A stretch of DNA of 64,000 nt from Zhengitettix transpicula (taxonomy: Eukaryota; Arthropoda; Insecta; Orthoptera; Tetrigidae): NCBI GenBank assembly GCA_037074705.1, contig CM073590.1, positions 41,811,895 to 41,875,894 of the forward strand, written 5' to 3'. The notes below the pieces were generated by a model. That model was not told where the DNA came from. It did no database searches and saw only the letters and a program-made list of their open reading frames with translations. Shown in pieces: positions 25,861 through 36,344 of the stretch; within the stretch, counting starts at the first letter, position 1, and every line of letters starts with the position of its first letter. Both the position numbers and the translations under genes were made by a program.

Positions 25861-27231
25861 TTTGCTGCACTGATATACGCACATCGTAATAATTAGTCGA
25901 GAAAACATTCAACATTCATCCGTTTGTCGTTTACTAATTTTTATGAATTCATATGTAGATATTTTTATACTTTCTTCCTAGCAGCAGAAAATATTGTGAA
26001 CAACTTATTTCTTCAAAAGCATAGCTATTTTTCAATTTTTTTCCTCCGGAAAAATAATGTACGGTTCTGATAAACACAGAATTCGCTTTTGAAACTGAAG
26101 CGAATTTATATACAAAAAAATATTTATTTCTAAGCAGCTGAATATGAATAGATGTTATTAACAAAAAGGTACCTTAGTAATGAGATATACTTTATTGATA
26201 ATTTAATTTAAATCGGAGTAATTAAGGTTATCTTCGTATAAAATATTAGAATTATTTCTGAATTTTACTGTGTCTGATTCGTTCGCTTTCTCTTTCGTTA
26301 ATTAGTTTTTTCTTTAAGCTCTACTACCTTCAATTGTTTTAACAACAAGCCTTTGAAGTTGTTGGTTTGACTATGATCGTGTTATGTATGTCTCGTATTT
26401 ATCCAGTGAATTAGCAATTTTAATTTTTGTGGAACACTTTCTTGGACCTGGCGTTTACTTGAGTGAGCGGCCATATCGCCATCTTTAGGAACAATGGCAA
26501 TTGGACTGGTTTTTAAAACGCCTGAGGATACTGCCCCGACAAAAAGATACACATACGCTATAAATGTTTTTTTACATCTGCATAATTCAAATTATAATAT
26601 CTGAATAATAAAATGTTGATGAATTAAAACTATATATATTTACCTGCAACTTTTGTGATAACAGGGTTCGTATCGCCATCCAATGTTCTTGTAGGCGTGA
26701 AGAACTATTTTCTTATTACTTGTGTTCTTTAAGTCTGTCTTATTTTTCGCTTTTGTTTTCATGTTATTAATGTTTTTCATTAACTTCGTAGTCGATTTTA
26801 GTCACGAAGTTTACCTCATAATTTTCTGGGGAATTCCAATGCAGTATTTATATATTTTCTTGTTTTCGGTGTTTTTAATTTTGAAAATAAACCTGGAAAT
26901 TTGCGCAGCATTGCAGCAAACGCCGTTTGAATGTCACCACTTTCTACAGTGGGCTCCCTCATCACTAATATGGACACTCCACATTTTAACCACCAATGAC
27001 TGCCCACTACAATTGCAGAACTGAACACGCCCAGTAACCTGTCCCTAGATCACAACAAATGCGTCATTTTGCATCGTTGTACGTGGAAGTCTTTAGGTGT
27101 TGAGTTTACATTAAAATTATCTGCTGGGGGAAATAACAGTTTTATTATTCATTATACTGTTGGAGTTCTGTTATTGTTGAACACAACTTAACTTGTGTCG
27201 TTACATAACCTTTTAAGAACACAAGAAATTA
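25861..27231. other. Stretch without recognised gene
   Basis: It contains one member of a duplicated 68-bp block (26776-26843). Frames at 26722-27028 on both strands have no recognisable motif, although 26890-27030 is locally less AT-rich. Confidence 0.45.
26776..26843 (+). repeat. Dispersed 68-bp duplicate, copy 1
   Basis: The words TAACTTCGTAGTCG, TTTTAGTC, AAGTTTACCTCA, ATAATTTTCTG and GATTCCAATGCA or GAATTCCAATGCA appear in the same order here and at 27790-27863. The copies differ by substitutions and small indels. The origin is unknown. Confidence 0.75.
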
Positions 27232-27413
27232 ACGACTCGTATAACAGACAAAATAGAAATTAATTTTTAATCATAAAATTTGAAAAAATTGTAGATAGTT
27301 CGATCAACTAGAGAGGCTGGCAATAGCATTGACAAAGATCGCAACAGTTGATTGACAAAGAACATTTTATTGTTCAAATTTAATTTCTGTTTTATGTCTG
27401 TTATACAGGTCGT
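27232..27413. mobile_element. Foldback MITE, family M2
   Basis: The arms ACGACTCGTATAACAGACAA / ACGACCTGTATAACAGACAT (the right arm read as its complement) continue through AGAAATTAA on both sides, giving roughly 35-bp imperfect terminal inverted repeats around about 110 bp of non-coding centre. No transposase is present. It lies between the two 68-bp duplicates. The superfamily is unknown. Confidence 0.75.
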
Positions 27414-27789
27414 TGCTTGTATTATTGTCTCACAGACGCTAATTGATTCTAACTTGATAAGAGTTGAATTGATGCTCTAAATTTGAAAATATGACTGAAG
27501 TAATCTTCCGTCTTTTATTTACATTTTTCCGTCACGAGTATGTTCTCAGTTTACCCGGAGCATTTACTAATCCGTCAGACATCGGCTTTATTCTTACGAC
27601 ATTAAGTACAAACTAAATCCATATGCTCATGCTCAGAGTGCATGCAGCCTCTGAGTATAAACTCTTTGTTTTATTCACATCACCCAATTTTGAAATTAAT
27701 AATCTTACTCAACATTAATGAATTTGGAATCAAACAAACTCTTGAAAGGTTGAGTTTATTGAGACGATAGACCTGGTCCTAATTAATTA

Positions 27790-27863
27790 TTTTCAATAAC
27801 TTCGTAGTCGTTTTTAGTCGTCCAAAGTTTACCTCAGATAATTTTCTGAGGGATTCCAATGCA
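27790..27863 (+). repeat. Dispersed 68-bp duplicate, copy 2
   Basis: Counterpart of 26776-26843, about 1 kb away in the same orientation. The M2 MITE lies between the two. Confidence 0.75.
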
Positions 27864-27989
27864 AATAACGTTGAAAGACTAGTGTCGCTTTACTGTTAGG
27901 CCACTTTATAAATGTATGAACACGGCCAAATTAATCAGAAACGAAATGTTAAAAGTACGTGTGATTTAAAATTAATAAAAAGAGCATTT

Positions 27990-28150
27990 TTGGAAACCTT
28001 GTTCCTTTCGTAAGGTGCAGAAAAATCGCAAGAGTCTAGAGAGATACAAGTGCACAAGTCAGTTGAAAAAACTCAAAAGCTTCCAGAAACGTTGTGTGAC
28101 ATTTATATTATCACTTCTTTTGTCTGAATTTGGCATCTTTCTATTATTAG
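27990..28150 (-). mobile_element. MITE family M1, copy 4, one terminus
   Basis: Read on the minus strand, CCAAATTCAGACAAAAGAAG, then TGATAATATAAATGTCACAC, ACGTTTCTGGAAGC and CTTTTGAGTTTTTTCAACTG match the plus-strand terminus at 57632-57760 word for word with few changes. The opposite terminus is not visible, so this is a half element. Confidence 0.7.
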
Positions 28151-28911
28151 TCAGAAATAATTTGTTCACATAACAAACTTACCACTGAGTTTCGTCAATA
28201 ACAAATATGTTCTGAAGAATTTGGAAATATATGAACATTGTTTACTCCATTGTTCACCAGGTGAAGGGATAGATTGAGGATAAAGGTGTTATTTACGTTT
28301 GCTGTTAATAAATATTAATAAATGACTAATTTTTTTGTGTTAATACATTTATAATTATATTGAAGTCAGAAAATTATAACCGTTTATAACAGGTTTGTGA
28401 TACCTCATGCCAGTCCACTTCCGGTAGGTTATACTCATAATTCCCAACACACGACTTATAAACTGAATAGCGTATAATACAAAAGTGCGAATTAATAAGG
28501 TGTTATAGCTAAGAAGTCTAGGAAAAGGAAGAAACTTACCAACTCACAAAGTAGCGTATTTTGAATCAGTTTTGTTGGAATATAGTTTATACTGATATTA
28601 TGTATTCTCGCGTCTTTAGGTATGTTATCGAAGATGTAAATTTCTAGTCTCACGTATCCTTATACGCAAGAGCTGCTGCTTAAAACGAGCTGTCTAGACT
28701 TTTGTAGTGTACTTCAATACGCTTTTAGGGTTAAACCTCTGCAGAGCTGCGAACACGCAGATTTTGTCTAAAAGGATTCGATTATCTTAGGAATTATAGA
28801 CTATAATGTTCTCAGAAACACATTCTGCCACAGTAAAAGGAAAACCCCACACACTATTGTTTGACAAATACTCCGTGAAAATTCGTTATAAAATAAGATA
28901 TATAACCACAA

Positions 28912-28914
<3 letters not shown>
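28151..28914. other. AT-rich stretch without recognised gene
   Basis: No frame longer than 60 codons and no repeat that I recognise. Confidence 0.5.
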
Positions 28915-28953
<39 letters not shown>

Positions 28954-28989
28954 ATGTGTGTGTGTGTGTGTGAGTGTTTGAGAGAGAGA
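28915..28989. repeat. Compound microsatellite (TA)n-(GT)n-(GA)n
   Basis: A TA tract of about 39 bases passes into a GT tract (28955-28971) and then a short GA tract (28981-28989). Confidence 0.95.
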
Positions 28990-30043
28990 ATGTTACGTTG
29001 GTTGTTCCGTTATTCCTCTAATGATAAAATAGGAGACGCCATATACATCAATGTAATAAACAATTAATAATTCAATGTTTAAAAATTAAATTGTGAAAGT
29101 AGAACAATAGGTGAACGGTAAAATTTTAATAGTAACTTTTTCATGAAAATTCACAAATTAGAAATATGAGAAATAAAACATCCATATACAGAAATGCAAT
29201 TGTGAATTACAAAATGTATTCATGATAAAAGAAACATTAATATATCTTAGTCAAAAGCGTCTATAGATAATTGAGTAATTGTAATACATAACTAGAAAAA
29301 TTTCAAAAGTAAAATGTTGATAGTATATATTAAATTAAAAACCATGGGCAGCAATTAATAGTTGGAACATCCGTATACGTAGATTAATTAGTAGGGCTTA
29401 GTAAAGGATGTTAAAAGTAACCATACAGGACTTATGAAATAGTTGTAACGCGTGATGTAGTTCTATATCACTAGCAATATTACGCTATGACGAAAATCAG
29501 AGACATTTCACATCAAGTATCAAGAAAGAAAGGCCGCGGAATAGCCGATGACATTGTATCATATAAGATGGAAGATAAAAAACAGTAAACTTAATATTAA
29601 AATTAGTTTTGATGTGACGTGGAAATGAAAGAGTTCGGCTATTATATTACGAAGGAAGAGCGCACTCTCTGATAGAAAAGAATCCTTATGGTTTTTACGA
29701 TACAATTAGAAAACTGTAAGAGTAGAGAACAATGTTTCATGCAAGTGAAAAAAGAACATTCGGAGAGATCGGACAAGAGTGCTAAACGTTCTTGAAATAT
29801 GGTACTACAGAAGATTGGTGAGTTTTTTTTGCTGCTAAATTATAATCTGTTCACTTGGAACAATTAGTAAATGATATACAAAGTATGAGTCACAATGAAG
29901 GGAATGCAAAGGGTAACTGTAGAATATGGTGTCGGTTTAGTCTGTACACATGTTCAGTATTGTCCAGCATGATCACTGATTGTTGATTTGGATGTTATGG
30001 TGCGCTTTTCGTTAGCGATTTGTACAAAATATTTTTTTATAAC
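28990..30043. other. AT-rich stretch without recognised gene
   Basis: No supported coding or RNA feature. Confidence 0.5.
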
Positions 30044-30650
30044 TGTTAATTACTGCCTGGAAGCATGGGAATGTGGCTTGCCGGGGTCGAGCAGCAGACA
30101 CAAGACAATGGCGGGGTGGGTTGGAAAATCCGCAAGTCCCGCAAGCAAGGTCAGGGTCGGCCAAGGAAGGGGTAGATGACCGGAAGGCTATGGCCCTAAA
30201 ATATCTGGAAGAGGGTCACGTGTGCACAAGGACCAACCAGGAGAGAGGGTTTTGAGGAGGCAGAGAAAGAAGTCTGCGAACAAGAGAGTGGTCGAGGAGA
30301 TGAATTTGAACCGTCGGTGAGAGTGGTCAGGGAGATTTGATCCTGAAAGATTTTGGTTTTGCACGTGCGTCTCCGGTCATCTTCTGTGAATGCTGATGAG
30401 ACAGATAGCCGCCAACGGGAGTCGACCCTGTCCGAGCTGCAGACCTGGTAAGTCGCGTTCCATGCTTCCGGGTATCGCGTCGGTTTGCCACGAGAAAAAC
30501 CACGGTTAATCTTGAGAAAGGGAGGGGGTTACATGCATCCCTGGCAGGCTGGAGAGCTTTTCGTTTTGTATAAATTCTGAGAAAATGAATTATTGTTTTT
30601 TTTAATAACTAAATATTGCATTTCCCTTTCCTGCAAGAACAATTCTTGCA
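30044..30650 (+). mobile_element. Gypsy-type 5' LTR, probable
   Basis: The block is distinctly richer in GC than its surroundings. It is assigned as an LTR because its right border, ending in TTCTTGCA, is followed after two bases by a tRNA-type primer-binding site. A TATA-like TGTATAAATT lies near 30568. The final 23 bases of the border region (30630-30652) form a perfect hairpin with 10-bp arms (CCTGCAAGAA / TTCTTGCAGG). The left border is a guess (TGTTAATTAC at 30044). No second copy of this LTR is in the window. Frames at 29988-30255 are not real genes. Confidence 0.6.
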
Positions 30651-30652
30651 GG

Positions 30653-30663
30653 TGGCGCCCAAC
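30653..30663 (+). other. Primer-binding site of an LTR retrotransposon
   Basis: TGGCGCCCAAC begins two bases after the LTR end. It starts with TGG, complementary to a tRNA CCA tail, and resembles the lysine-tRNA type site used by many retroelements. Internal sequence continues only to about 30740 before the 237-bp repeat begins. Confidence 0.7.
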
Positions 30664-30742
30664 AAATAGTTAATTTAACCGTAAGCTCACCACATATAAT
30701 CTCCTCTGGTAATCTTCTAGGAAAACAGTTATCAAAACATAC

Positions 30743-30979
30743 TGTAATGAAGTGAATTCGGTTTGGTTTTAACTATTGTTAAGAAGCGCATGTTAACAAT
30801 AAAAGAAGGAACAGTAGGTCAACGGGAAATTTGATTTCGATTGTCAGATAGTCGTAGCTATCCCGGAGGAGGTTGCTGAACAGCAGGTGTGACCTCACCT
30901 GCACGCAAGGAAATGTTTACAGAAATGTAGAAGTAAGATGTGCCGATATTGATATCTAATGTGAGGTTATATAACGTGG
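30743..30979 (+). repeat. 237-bp direct repeat, left copy (possible LTR)
   Basis: It begins TGTAATGAAGTGAATTCGG and ends ATATAACGTGG. The counterpart at 32985-33221 has the same length and order, with GTTAAGAAG, TGTTAACAATAAA, GAACAGCAGGTGT/GAACAGCTGGTGT and AGATGTGCCGATATTGATAT as landmarks. A pair of LTRs is plausible because Gypsy-like integrase lies between them, but the integrase lies at the wrong end for a simple minus-strand element. Confidence 0.6.
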
Positions 30980-31079
30980 TTTGTTATGAGGTTACAGATT
31001 TGATAATTAAGGAGTTGACTTTGAAAAGTTTAATGTCGTATGGATGATGGAATTTCTGAGGTACCAGGTAATACAGCGA

Positions 31080-32350
31080 AAGATTAGGTGTTGTTTTGAT
31101 TTTGGCTGTTGCTCCCCATATGTATGAGGCGTAGGACCAGGTGGGTTGTATTATGGAGAGGTATACTAGGCGTTTTGTGCTGAGGGTGAGTGGGAATTTT
31201 CTGTTTAGGAGGGGATATAGAGTTCTGAATTTCAGGTTGATTTTGGAGAGGAGTTGTTTAATGTGGTGTTTCCAGGAGAGCTTTAATCGAAGAGGAGTCC
31301 TAGGTAGGTGGTTTCTGTTTTGTGGGTATTTCGGCGTTGTTTAGATAGAGGATGTGTGGAGGAGGATAGTGCGAATAACGGTTACTGATTTGGTGGGGTT
31401 TATGCTGATTCGCTATTGTTTGGACCAATGTTCTAGGTGCGTGAGTGCTGACTGAAGAGGTTGGATATTGGAGGTGAGAGAGGAGGTTTGGAAGGAGATG
31501 GCAAAATCGTCTGAGAATAAGATTGTGCTTGTGGCGGGATGTTGTGGAATATCGTGGGAGAAGATGTATAGGAAGGGGGCAAAGACGCTTCCTTGGGGGA
31601 CACCTGCTGCGATGGGGTGGGGTTGGGAGATGTGATTATTTATTTTGATGGAGAAGGTTCTGTTGGAGAGGTAGTTGAGGTGTATAGTGGGTGTCATTTA
31701 GGTAATCTTTGATTTTTGAAAGAAGGGAAGGGTGATAATTTTTGTCGAAGGTTTTTTCGATGTCTATAAAAGCGGTGAAGCAGTATTTGCGTTGTTCGAA
31801 GGAGTTGTTTATGAGGTTGGAGAGGGATTATAATTGATGGCAGCAGGAATGTTTTGGGCGAAAACCGTATTGTGTGTCGGGAACTAAGAAGGAGAGTTGG
31901 TTGATTAAATGTGGGAGAAGTAATTTTTCAAATAGTTTGGAAATTGTAGGAAGGAGACTTATTGATCGGTTATTTTCAGGGTTGGATTTTAGTTTGTTTG
32001 GTTTCGGTAACATAATTATGGTGACATGTTTCCATTTGGTTGGGTAGCTGGTTCTGAGGATGGCATTGAAGATATAAGTGATTAGGATTATTGTATTTTT
32101 TGGGAGATGTTTTATGATGGCGGTTGATGATGTGGTCATGTCCTGGGGAGGCTTTGTTTTTTAGTTTATTTTATTGCGGTTTTGATTTGGGAAGGAGTAA
32201 AAAGTTTAGGGAAGGGGGATAGTTGTAGGGGCTGATGGAGTTTTGTTGCTATGGTGTGATTGGTGTAAAAGGAGGAGTTGGGGGAGAATTGATTCTTGTT
32301 TAGAGGCGACATAGCACACAGTTCAGACCGCTCGTAGTTTAACCACACAT
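31080..32350 (-). pseudogene. LINE reverse transcriptase (jockey-like), broken
   Basis: On the minus strand the peptides appear in reverse-transcriptase order. FTPSQIKTAIK lies near 32170. TSYPTKWKHVTIIMLPKP and then NNRSISLLPTISKLFEKLL follow, with YGFRPKHSC, at 32139-31828. AAGVPQGSVFAPFLY and the catalytic-site relative FSDDFAI (normally F/YADD) lie at 31697-31413. Thumb-type PTWSYASYIWG lies near 31130. Frames change at least three times and stops intervene. It lies between the 237-bp repeats. No endonuclease domain is visible, so the element is 5'-truncated. Confidence 0.85.
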
Positions 32351-32559
32351 CGATAGCTTAAAATTTTGCACTCAGCCTTGTACCAAATGTGCCTATGTCT
32401 ATGGCCATGGCTATCACGAGGCTTTTCACACAAGTAAAAACATATAACACAACGACTTAACTAGAACTAAGAAGAAAACAAAAGAAAATGCTCAATCGAG
32501 TCGTCTTGCAAAATACGGAACAAGGCATGTCAAATTGAAGACTTTAATGGGACAGTTCC

Positions 32560-32965
32560 CTATTTGTAAGCAGTAAAAGTTTTTTCAGTGGCTTTAATCA
32601 GCTTATACGGACCGTCAAAAACAGGTAAAAATTTAGCAAAGATTTTGTTGATCGGGTCAGGCTCTCTTAAGTTTTTAACCAAAACCAAATCCCCTTCCCT
32701 AAATCTAGTACACTTATATTTGTCTAGATTTACGAGCTGCAGCCAAACTCGTGAGTCTCGCAATAGTCTCAGCTGCTTCAACCCCAAAATCCCAAGTACT
32801 AACATCTGCTGGAAATTCTGTTAACTTTTCACAATTCAAGGCCTCCTTCTTACCAGATTGAAGTTCAGCAGGAATCTTACCCGTTTCCCAACTAAAATTC
32901 TCATTAATGAAAACGCTGAACCTTGTCGAAATAGTTTGCCGAAATACAGTTGCCAATTCGTGCAA
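32560..32965 (-). pseudogene. Gypsy-type integrase C-terminal fragment, frameshifted
   Basis: In minus-strand order, the first frame gives ETGKIPAELQSGKK and AAETIARLTSLAAARKSRQ, matching the end of the retroviral-type integrase core. After a frameshift near 32720-32740 a second frame gives FREGDLVLVKN and FLPVFDGPYKLIKA, the GPY/F module of Ty3/Gypsy integrases. The upstream catalytic DDE core is missing: the frame meets the 237-bp repeat at 32985. The remnant is inactive. Confidence 0.85.
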
Positions 32966-32984
32966 AATGAAAATTGGGGTAACC

Positions 32985-33221
32985 TGTAATGAAGTGAATT
33001 CGAATTGGTTTTAAGTATTGTTAAGAAGAGCGTGTTAACAATAAAGGAAGCGACAGTCTGTGAGCGGGAGCGAGAATGGAGCGTGGAGCTGGGCAGACGC
33101 CATCCCTCAGGTGGTTTCTGAACAGCTGGTGTCATCTCATCTACTTAGAAGTAAATGTTTACAGAAATGTTAAAGTAAGATGTGCCGATATTGATATCTA
33201 ATGTGAGGTTATATCACGTGG
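32985..33221 (+). repeat. 237-bp direct repeat, right copy (possible LTR)
   Basis: Counterpart of 30743-30979, in the same orientation, beginning TGTAATGAAGTGAATTCG and ending ATATCACGTGG. The GAAAATTGGGG preceding it could be a decayed polypurine tract for a plus-strand element, but the nearest coding remnants are on the minus strand. Confidence 0.6.
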
Positions 33222-33548
33222 GTTTTTATTCGGAATAGTTCACACTACAATCTGGAAATATTTACTGCCTCCCATTAAAATCCCTGTGATAAAAATGTTT
33301 TAAATACTACAAACTGAACCTTCTAATTTTTTCCTTTAATTAACATTTCAATTAAATTTTGTATTAATAAATGTTTTCAAATTTTAAATATGTTATGAAA
33401 ATTAAACCATTGCAATACAATCTTGTGAATGGTACAGTTACTTCTTATACTTGCAAAGGCGGTAAAGAATTTAAGATGTTTCACGATTGATTTGGATAAG
33501 CAATCTTAAGTGAGAGTATGAGTGCTGATCGAGTTTTACATTGCCTAA
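33222..33548. other. AT-rich stretch without recognised gene
   Basis: Nothing supported. Confidence 0.5.
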
Positions 33549-33995
33549 TAGGAATACGTCCAGCGTTTCGATCAATAAAAAAAAGTCTGTTCGTCTAGCA
33601 ATGATTGAAGGGCACACTAGTCTGATAAACCTATCAAATTCACTCCTCAGAGATGCCTATCGTGGCCTTCGTATCTGACCGAAGAAGATTCGGGGCTGGC
33701 TCTAAATTTATAGTTGGAGGAGAAAGTGACAGCTGTTTTGTTCAAGTGTGTAGGGGAATTGTAACGTTTTGGCCGGAACGATCCAAGCCTCTGTCAGTTT
33801 CTCCTCCAGCTATAAATTTATAGCCAGCCCCGAATCCTCTACAGATGTGAATGCCTTGATAGCCTTTTCTCTGGAATAGACTCAATTTAGTATGTTTAAA
33901 GACTGGTCTGACTCGTGTGCCCTGCTGTTCTTGTCAATCTTCTTCCCTGATCAATGACAGAGGGTTTATTATTGTTCGAAACGTCGGATTCTTAC
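33549..33995. mobile_element. Long inverted repeat (foldback element), about 450 bp
   Basis: The inner arms are nearly perfect over about 45 bp: GATTCGGGGCTGGCTCTAAA at 33687 against the complement ending at 33836 (CCAGCCCCGAATC). The loop is about 60 bp. Outward, weaker but collinear inverted similarity continues through GGGCACACTAGTCTGA/GGGCACACGAGTCAGA and out to GCGTTTCGATCAATAA/GACGTTTCGAACAATAA. No coding content. A single-stranded transcript would form a long hairpin. Confidence 0.8.
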
Positions 33996-34954
33996 TTCCT
34001 GTTAGAAAGTGCAAACCTCAGCAACAAAACTCTTAAGATTGTGAAGATTCAAATCCAACATTCTATCAGGATGTGTTCAGCAATATACACTAGTTAGTGC
34101 TGCCAAGTTCTACAAAAGCCATTTTTAAGTCTTTAGACTTAGAAAGTTGATGAAGCCGTAAAAGTGACATGATAGTACAATAGTAACAACAGTAAAATGT
34201 ATTGATGAAAAGCGCCGGAGAACCAGCGTCCGCTCTAGCGGTTGTGTCGTTTCGAACAAAAAGACAAACTGTCGCCCCTTATATATATATATATTAAATG
34301 AAGGTACATATTTCTGATTTTTAATAAAAATAAAATAAATTCAATATTAAGCGAAGGGGGAACATAACGTTGATAATCAAGCAGCACAAAACATAAGAAA
34401 TTAATTGAAACGCGCTCTGATCGAGTGCTAATGCTATTCTGTTCACAGAAGTATACGGATGCTCAAACAACTTATCAAGCGTCCTTTACAAATTCTGCGT
34501 TAATTTTTCAATAATAGTGGAAATATATTTTTTAGACAAATAATATAAATACGACACGCACTGTAAATGTTTAGTGAACGAAAACATCTTTATGTCAACT
34601 TTTATAATAATTTGGTATTTAATACATTATTTTTCTCACACTTACAGCCAGAATGAACAAACGTCCGGGTTGCCCGCCCGCTGTGGAGAACACAAGTTAA
34701 AGCGTACCAAATCAAAATATTTGCATCCAGTGTCTCATTTACTACCATTGTCAGAGTCAAATATAACTTTCCCGAAGGCGGTAAATTGAAAATTTTTAAA
34801 ACATAATAAAAATTGACACGAGGGTAATCCCAAACGACCCTGACGTATTGATGGCCAGTTGTTTGAAAAGCAGAAGTGGTTTTAAGTACCAACCTTATAA
34901 AGCTTAAGTATGACAGCCATTAATAGTGAACGCTCTCGGTGAATTTGTAACCAT
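33996..34954. other. Stretch without recognised gene; short TA tract
   Basis: A 15-base TA tract occurs at 34280-34295, preceded by a moderately GC-rich segment (34210-34278) that could be the end of an unrecognised element. The frames at 34574-34892 show no motif. Confidence 0.45.
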
Positions 34955-35520
34955 AGAAAAATTGGTCATCGTTATTTGATACAATACTTCCATTTGAAAG
35001 GTCTCAGGTCAACCAATATCAAAGTCGAGCTGGATTATATCCTGGGGAAATCTGCTCCGTCGTTTACTACAATAAAATATTGGGTGGCAGAGTTTAAACG
35101 AGGTCAAGACGAACATTGCAGTTCTCGACCAAATGAAGTGACCATGCCAGACAGATGTGGTGATGAAATATCACGAAGATGACAATCAATTGGAAGTGCG
35201 TAACTTAGTACACAAGGTAGGCACATTTCAAAAAGTGCTGCACTACACAGAACTGACTGAAAATTCGGACGTGAGAAAGTTGTGGCAAGATGGGTGCCGC
35301 ATTTACTTACAGCGGAACAAAAGCAGAGTCGTGACAATGTTTCAATTGAGTGTTTGATGATCTTTCCTCGCAATAAAGTCGAGTTTTGCGTCAATTAATA
35401 ATCATGGATAAAATATGGGTCCATCGTTTCACGCCTGAGACGAAGGAACAGTCAAAACAAGGGGAGAATCGGCTCCAAAGTAGGTGAAGCCAGTATCATC
35501 TGCTGGCAAGTCCATGCATT
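34955..35520 (+). pseudogene. Mariner transposase, N-terminal two thirds, broken
   Basis: The plus strand starts with HRYLIQYFHLKG and KSAPSFTTIKYWVAEFKRG, the helix-turn-helix DNA-binding region of mariner (family form: FLHLKG..APS..TV..W...FK.G). After a frameshift, QRNKSRVV resembles the EQKxxRV block. MDKIWVHRFTPETKEQSKQ (35403-35460) matches the family block VDETWVHHYxPETKxQSxxW, with the first catalytic aspartate retained but DETW changed to DKIW. The later catalytic motifs are not seen. It is independent of the other two mariner remnants. Confidence 0.88.
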
Positions 35521-36291
35521 CAACTCAACAACGATTAAACCGACTCGAATTTTCATTGGTTTATACAGTAGAACATTGGCAGACGAAAAAAGTTCAGAAA
35601 AATGGGATTTTAGGCATTAATGGAGGTTTCTTATAGAGACTTCAGGGGGCATCGTCAGAGGCGTTGGAGTTTGTTCAGAAGTAACCGAAATCATACCTCC
35701 GGCACTGTTAGGCTTTTCCTGTATTGTGCATGCAGCATATTAGTTCGAAAAAGATTTAAGACCAGTGCTCCAAATTGTTCACACAGTGAAAGATAACGGG
35801 TAAACATTATTATCTCCTAAGAACGAAGAGATTAATAGTGTAACGCTCATGACAATAAATTAAGCCTAGGCAATAAGAAGGGCATATTTACTAATTAGCA
35901 AATAAAAATGATAAGGAGATAATATCTATACATCATTTACAGAGATCAGGCAGAGGACCGCACGCTACTAAAACAATTGCAATGATACGTGGTCAGTGTG
36001 TCTATTCTCCTGAGTCCTAACCCCGCTTTTCTTGACCATACCACATATACAAATTTATTATAATTTGTACTGCACTTAGAAAATAATGATATGTTTATAT
36101 CATTTTTTTTAATCACCAATTTATAAAACAACTTTTTTATAATTTACTCCCAAATGATTTATTAACTTAAGAAATTTATTTTAAAACTTTATAAATACGT
36201 GACTGATAAAAAATCCTATTTCGAATGAGATATAAATATAATATAATAGATATCAACATTATAAATTTAAAATTCAGTATGTGGAATATAT
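35521..36291. other. AT-rich stretch, probably decayed mariner 3' part then unassigned DNA
   Basis: The mariner reading frame cannot be followed beyond about 35520. No other feature is supported. Confidence 0.4.
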
Positions 36292-36344
36292 TGTAATAAT
36301 CATAAATGATACTTTTTAATTTGCCCCACGTTGTGGTGCCATTT
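36292..36344 (-). repeat. LTR-end / primer-site stub (53 bp)
   Basis: On the plus strand it starts with TGTAATAATC, the same decamer that begins the neighbouring LTR, and ends with CCCCACGTTGTGGTGCCA. The complement of that last string, TGGCACCACAACGTGGGG (36341-36324), has the form of a primer-binding site three bases from the LTR end. The stub is therefore primer site plus leader ending in a second LTR-end-like decamer. Confidence 0.65.

Noticed and set aside
25561..25908. 115-codon minus-strand open frame
   Set aside because: It is an antisense reading of 275-bp repeat units. Similar frames arise and vanish unit by unit.
30155..30500. Possible host exon in the GC-rich block, with donor-like CTGGTAAGT near 30449
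   Set aside because: The block ends in an LTR-type border followed by a primer-binding site, which explains its composition better than a host gene does.
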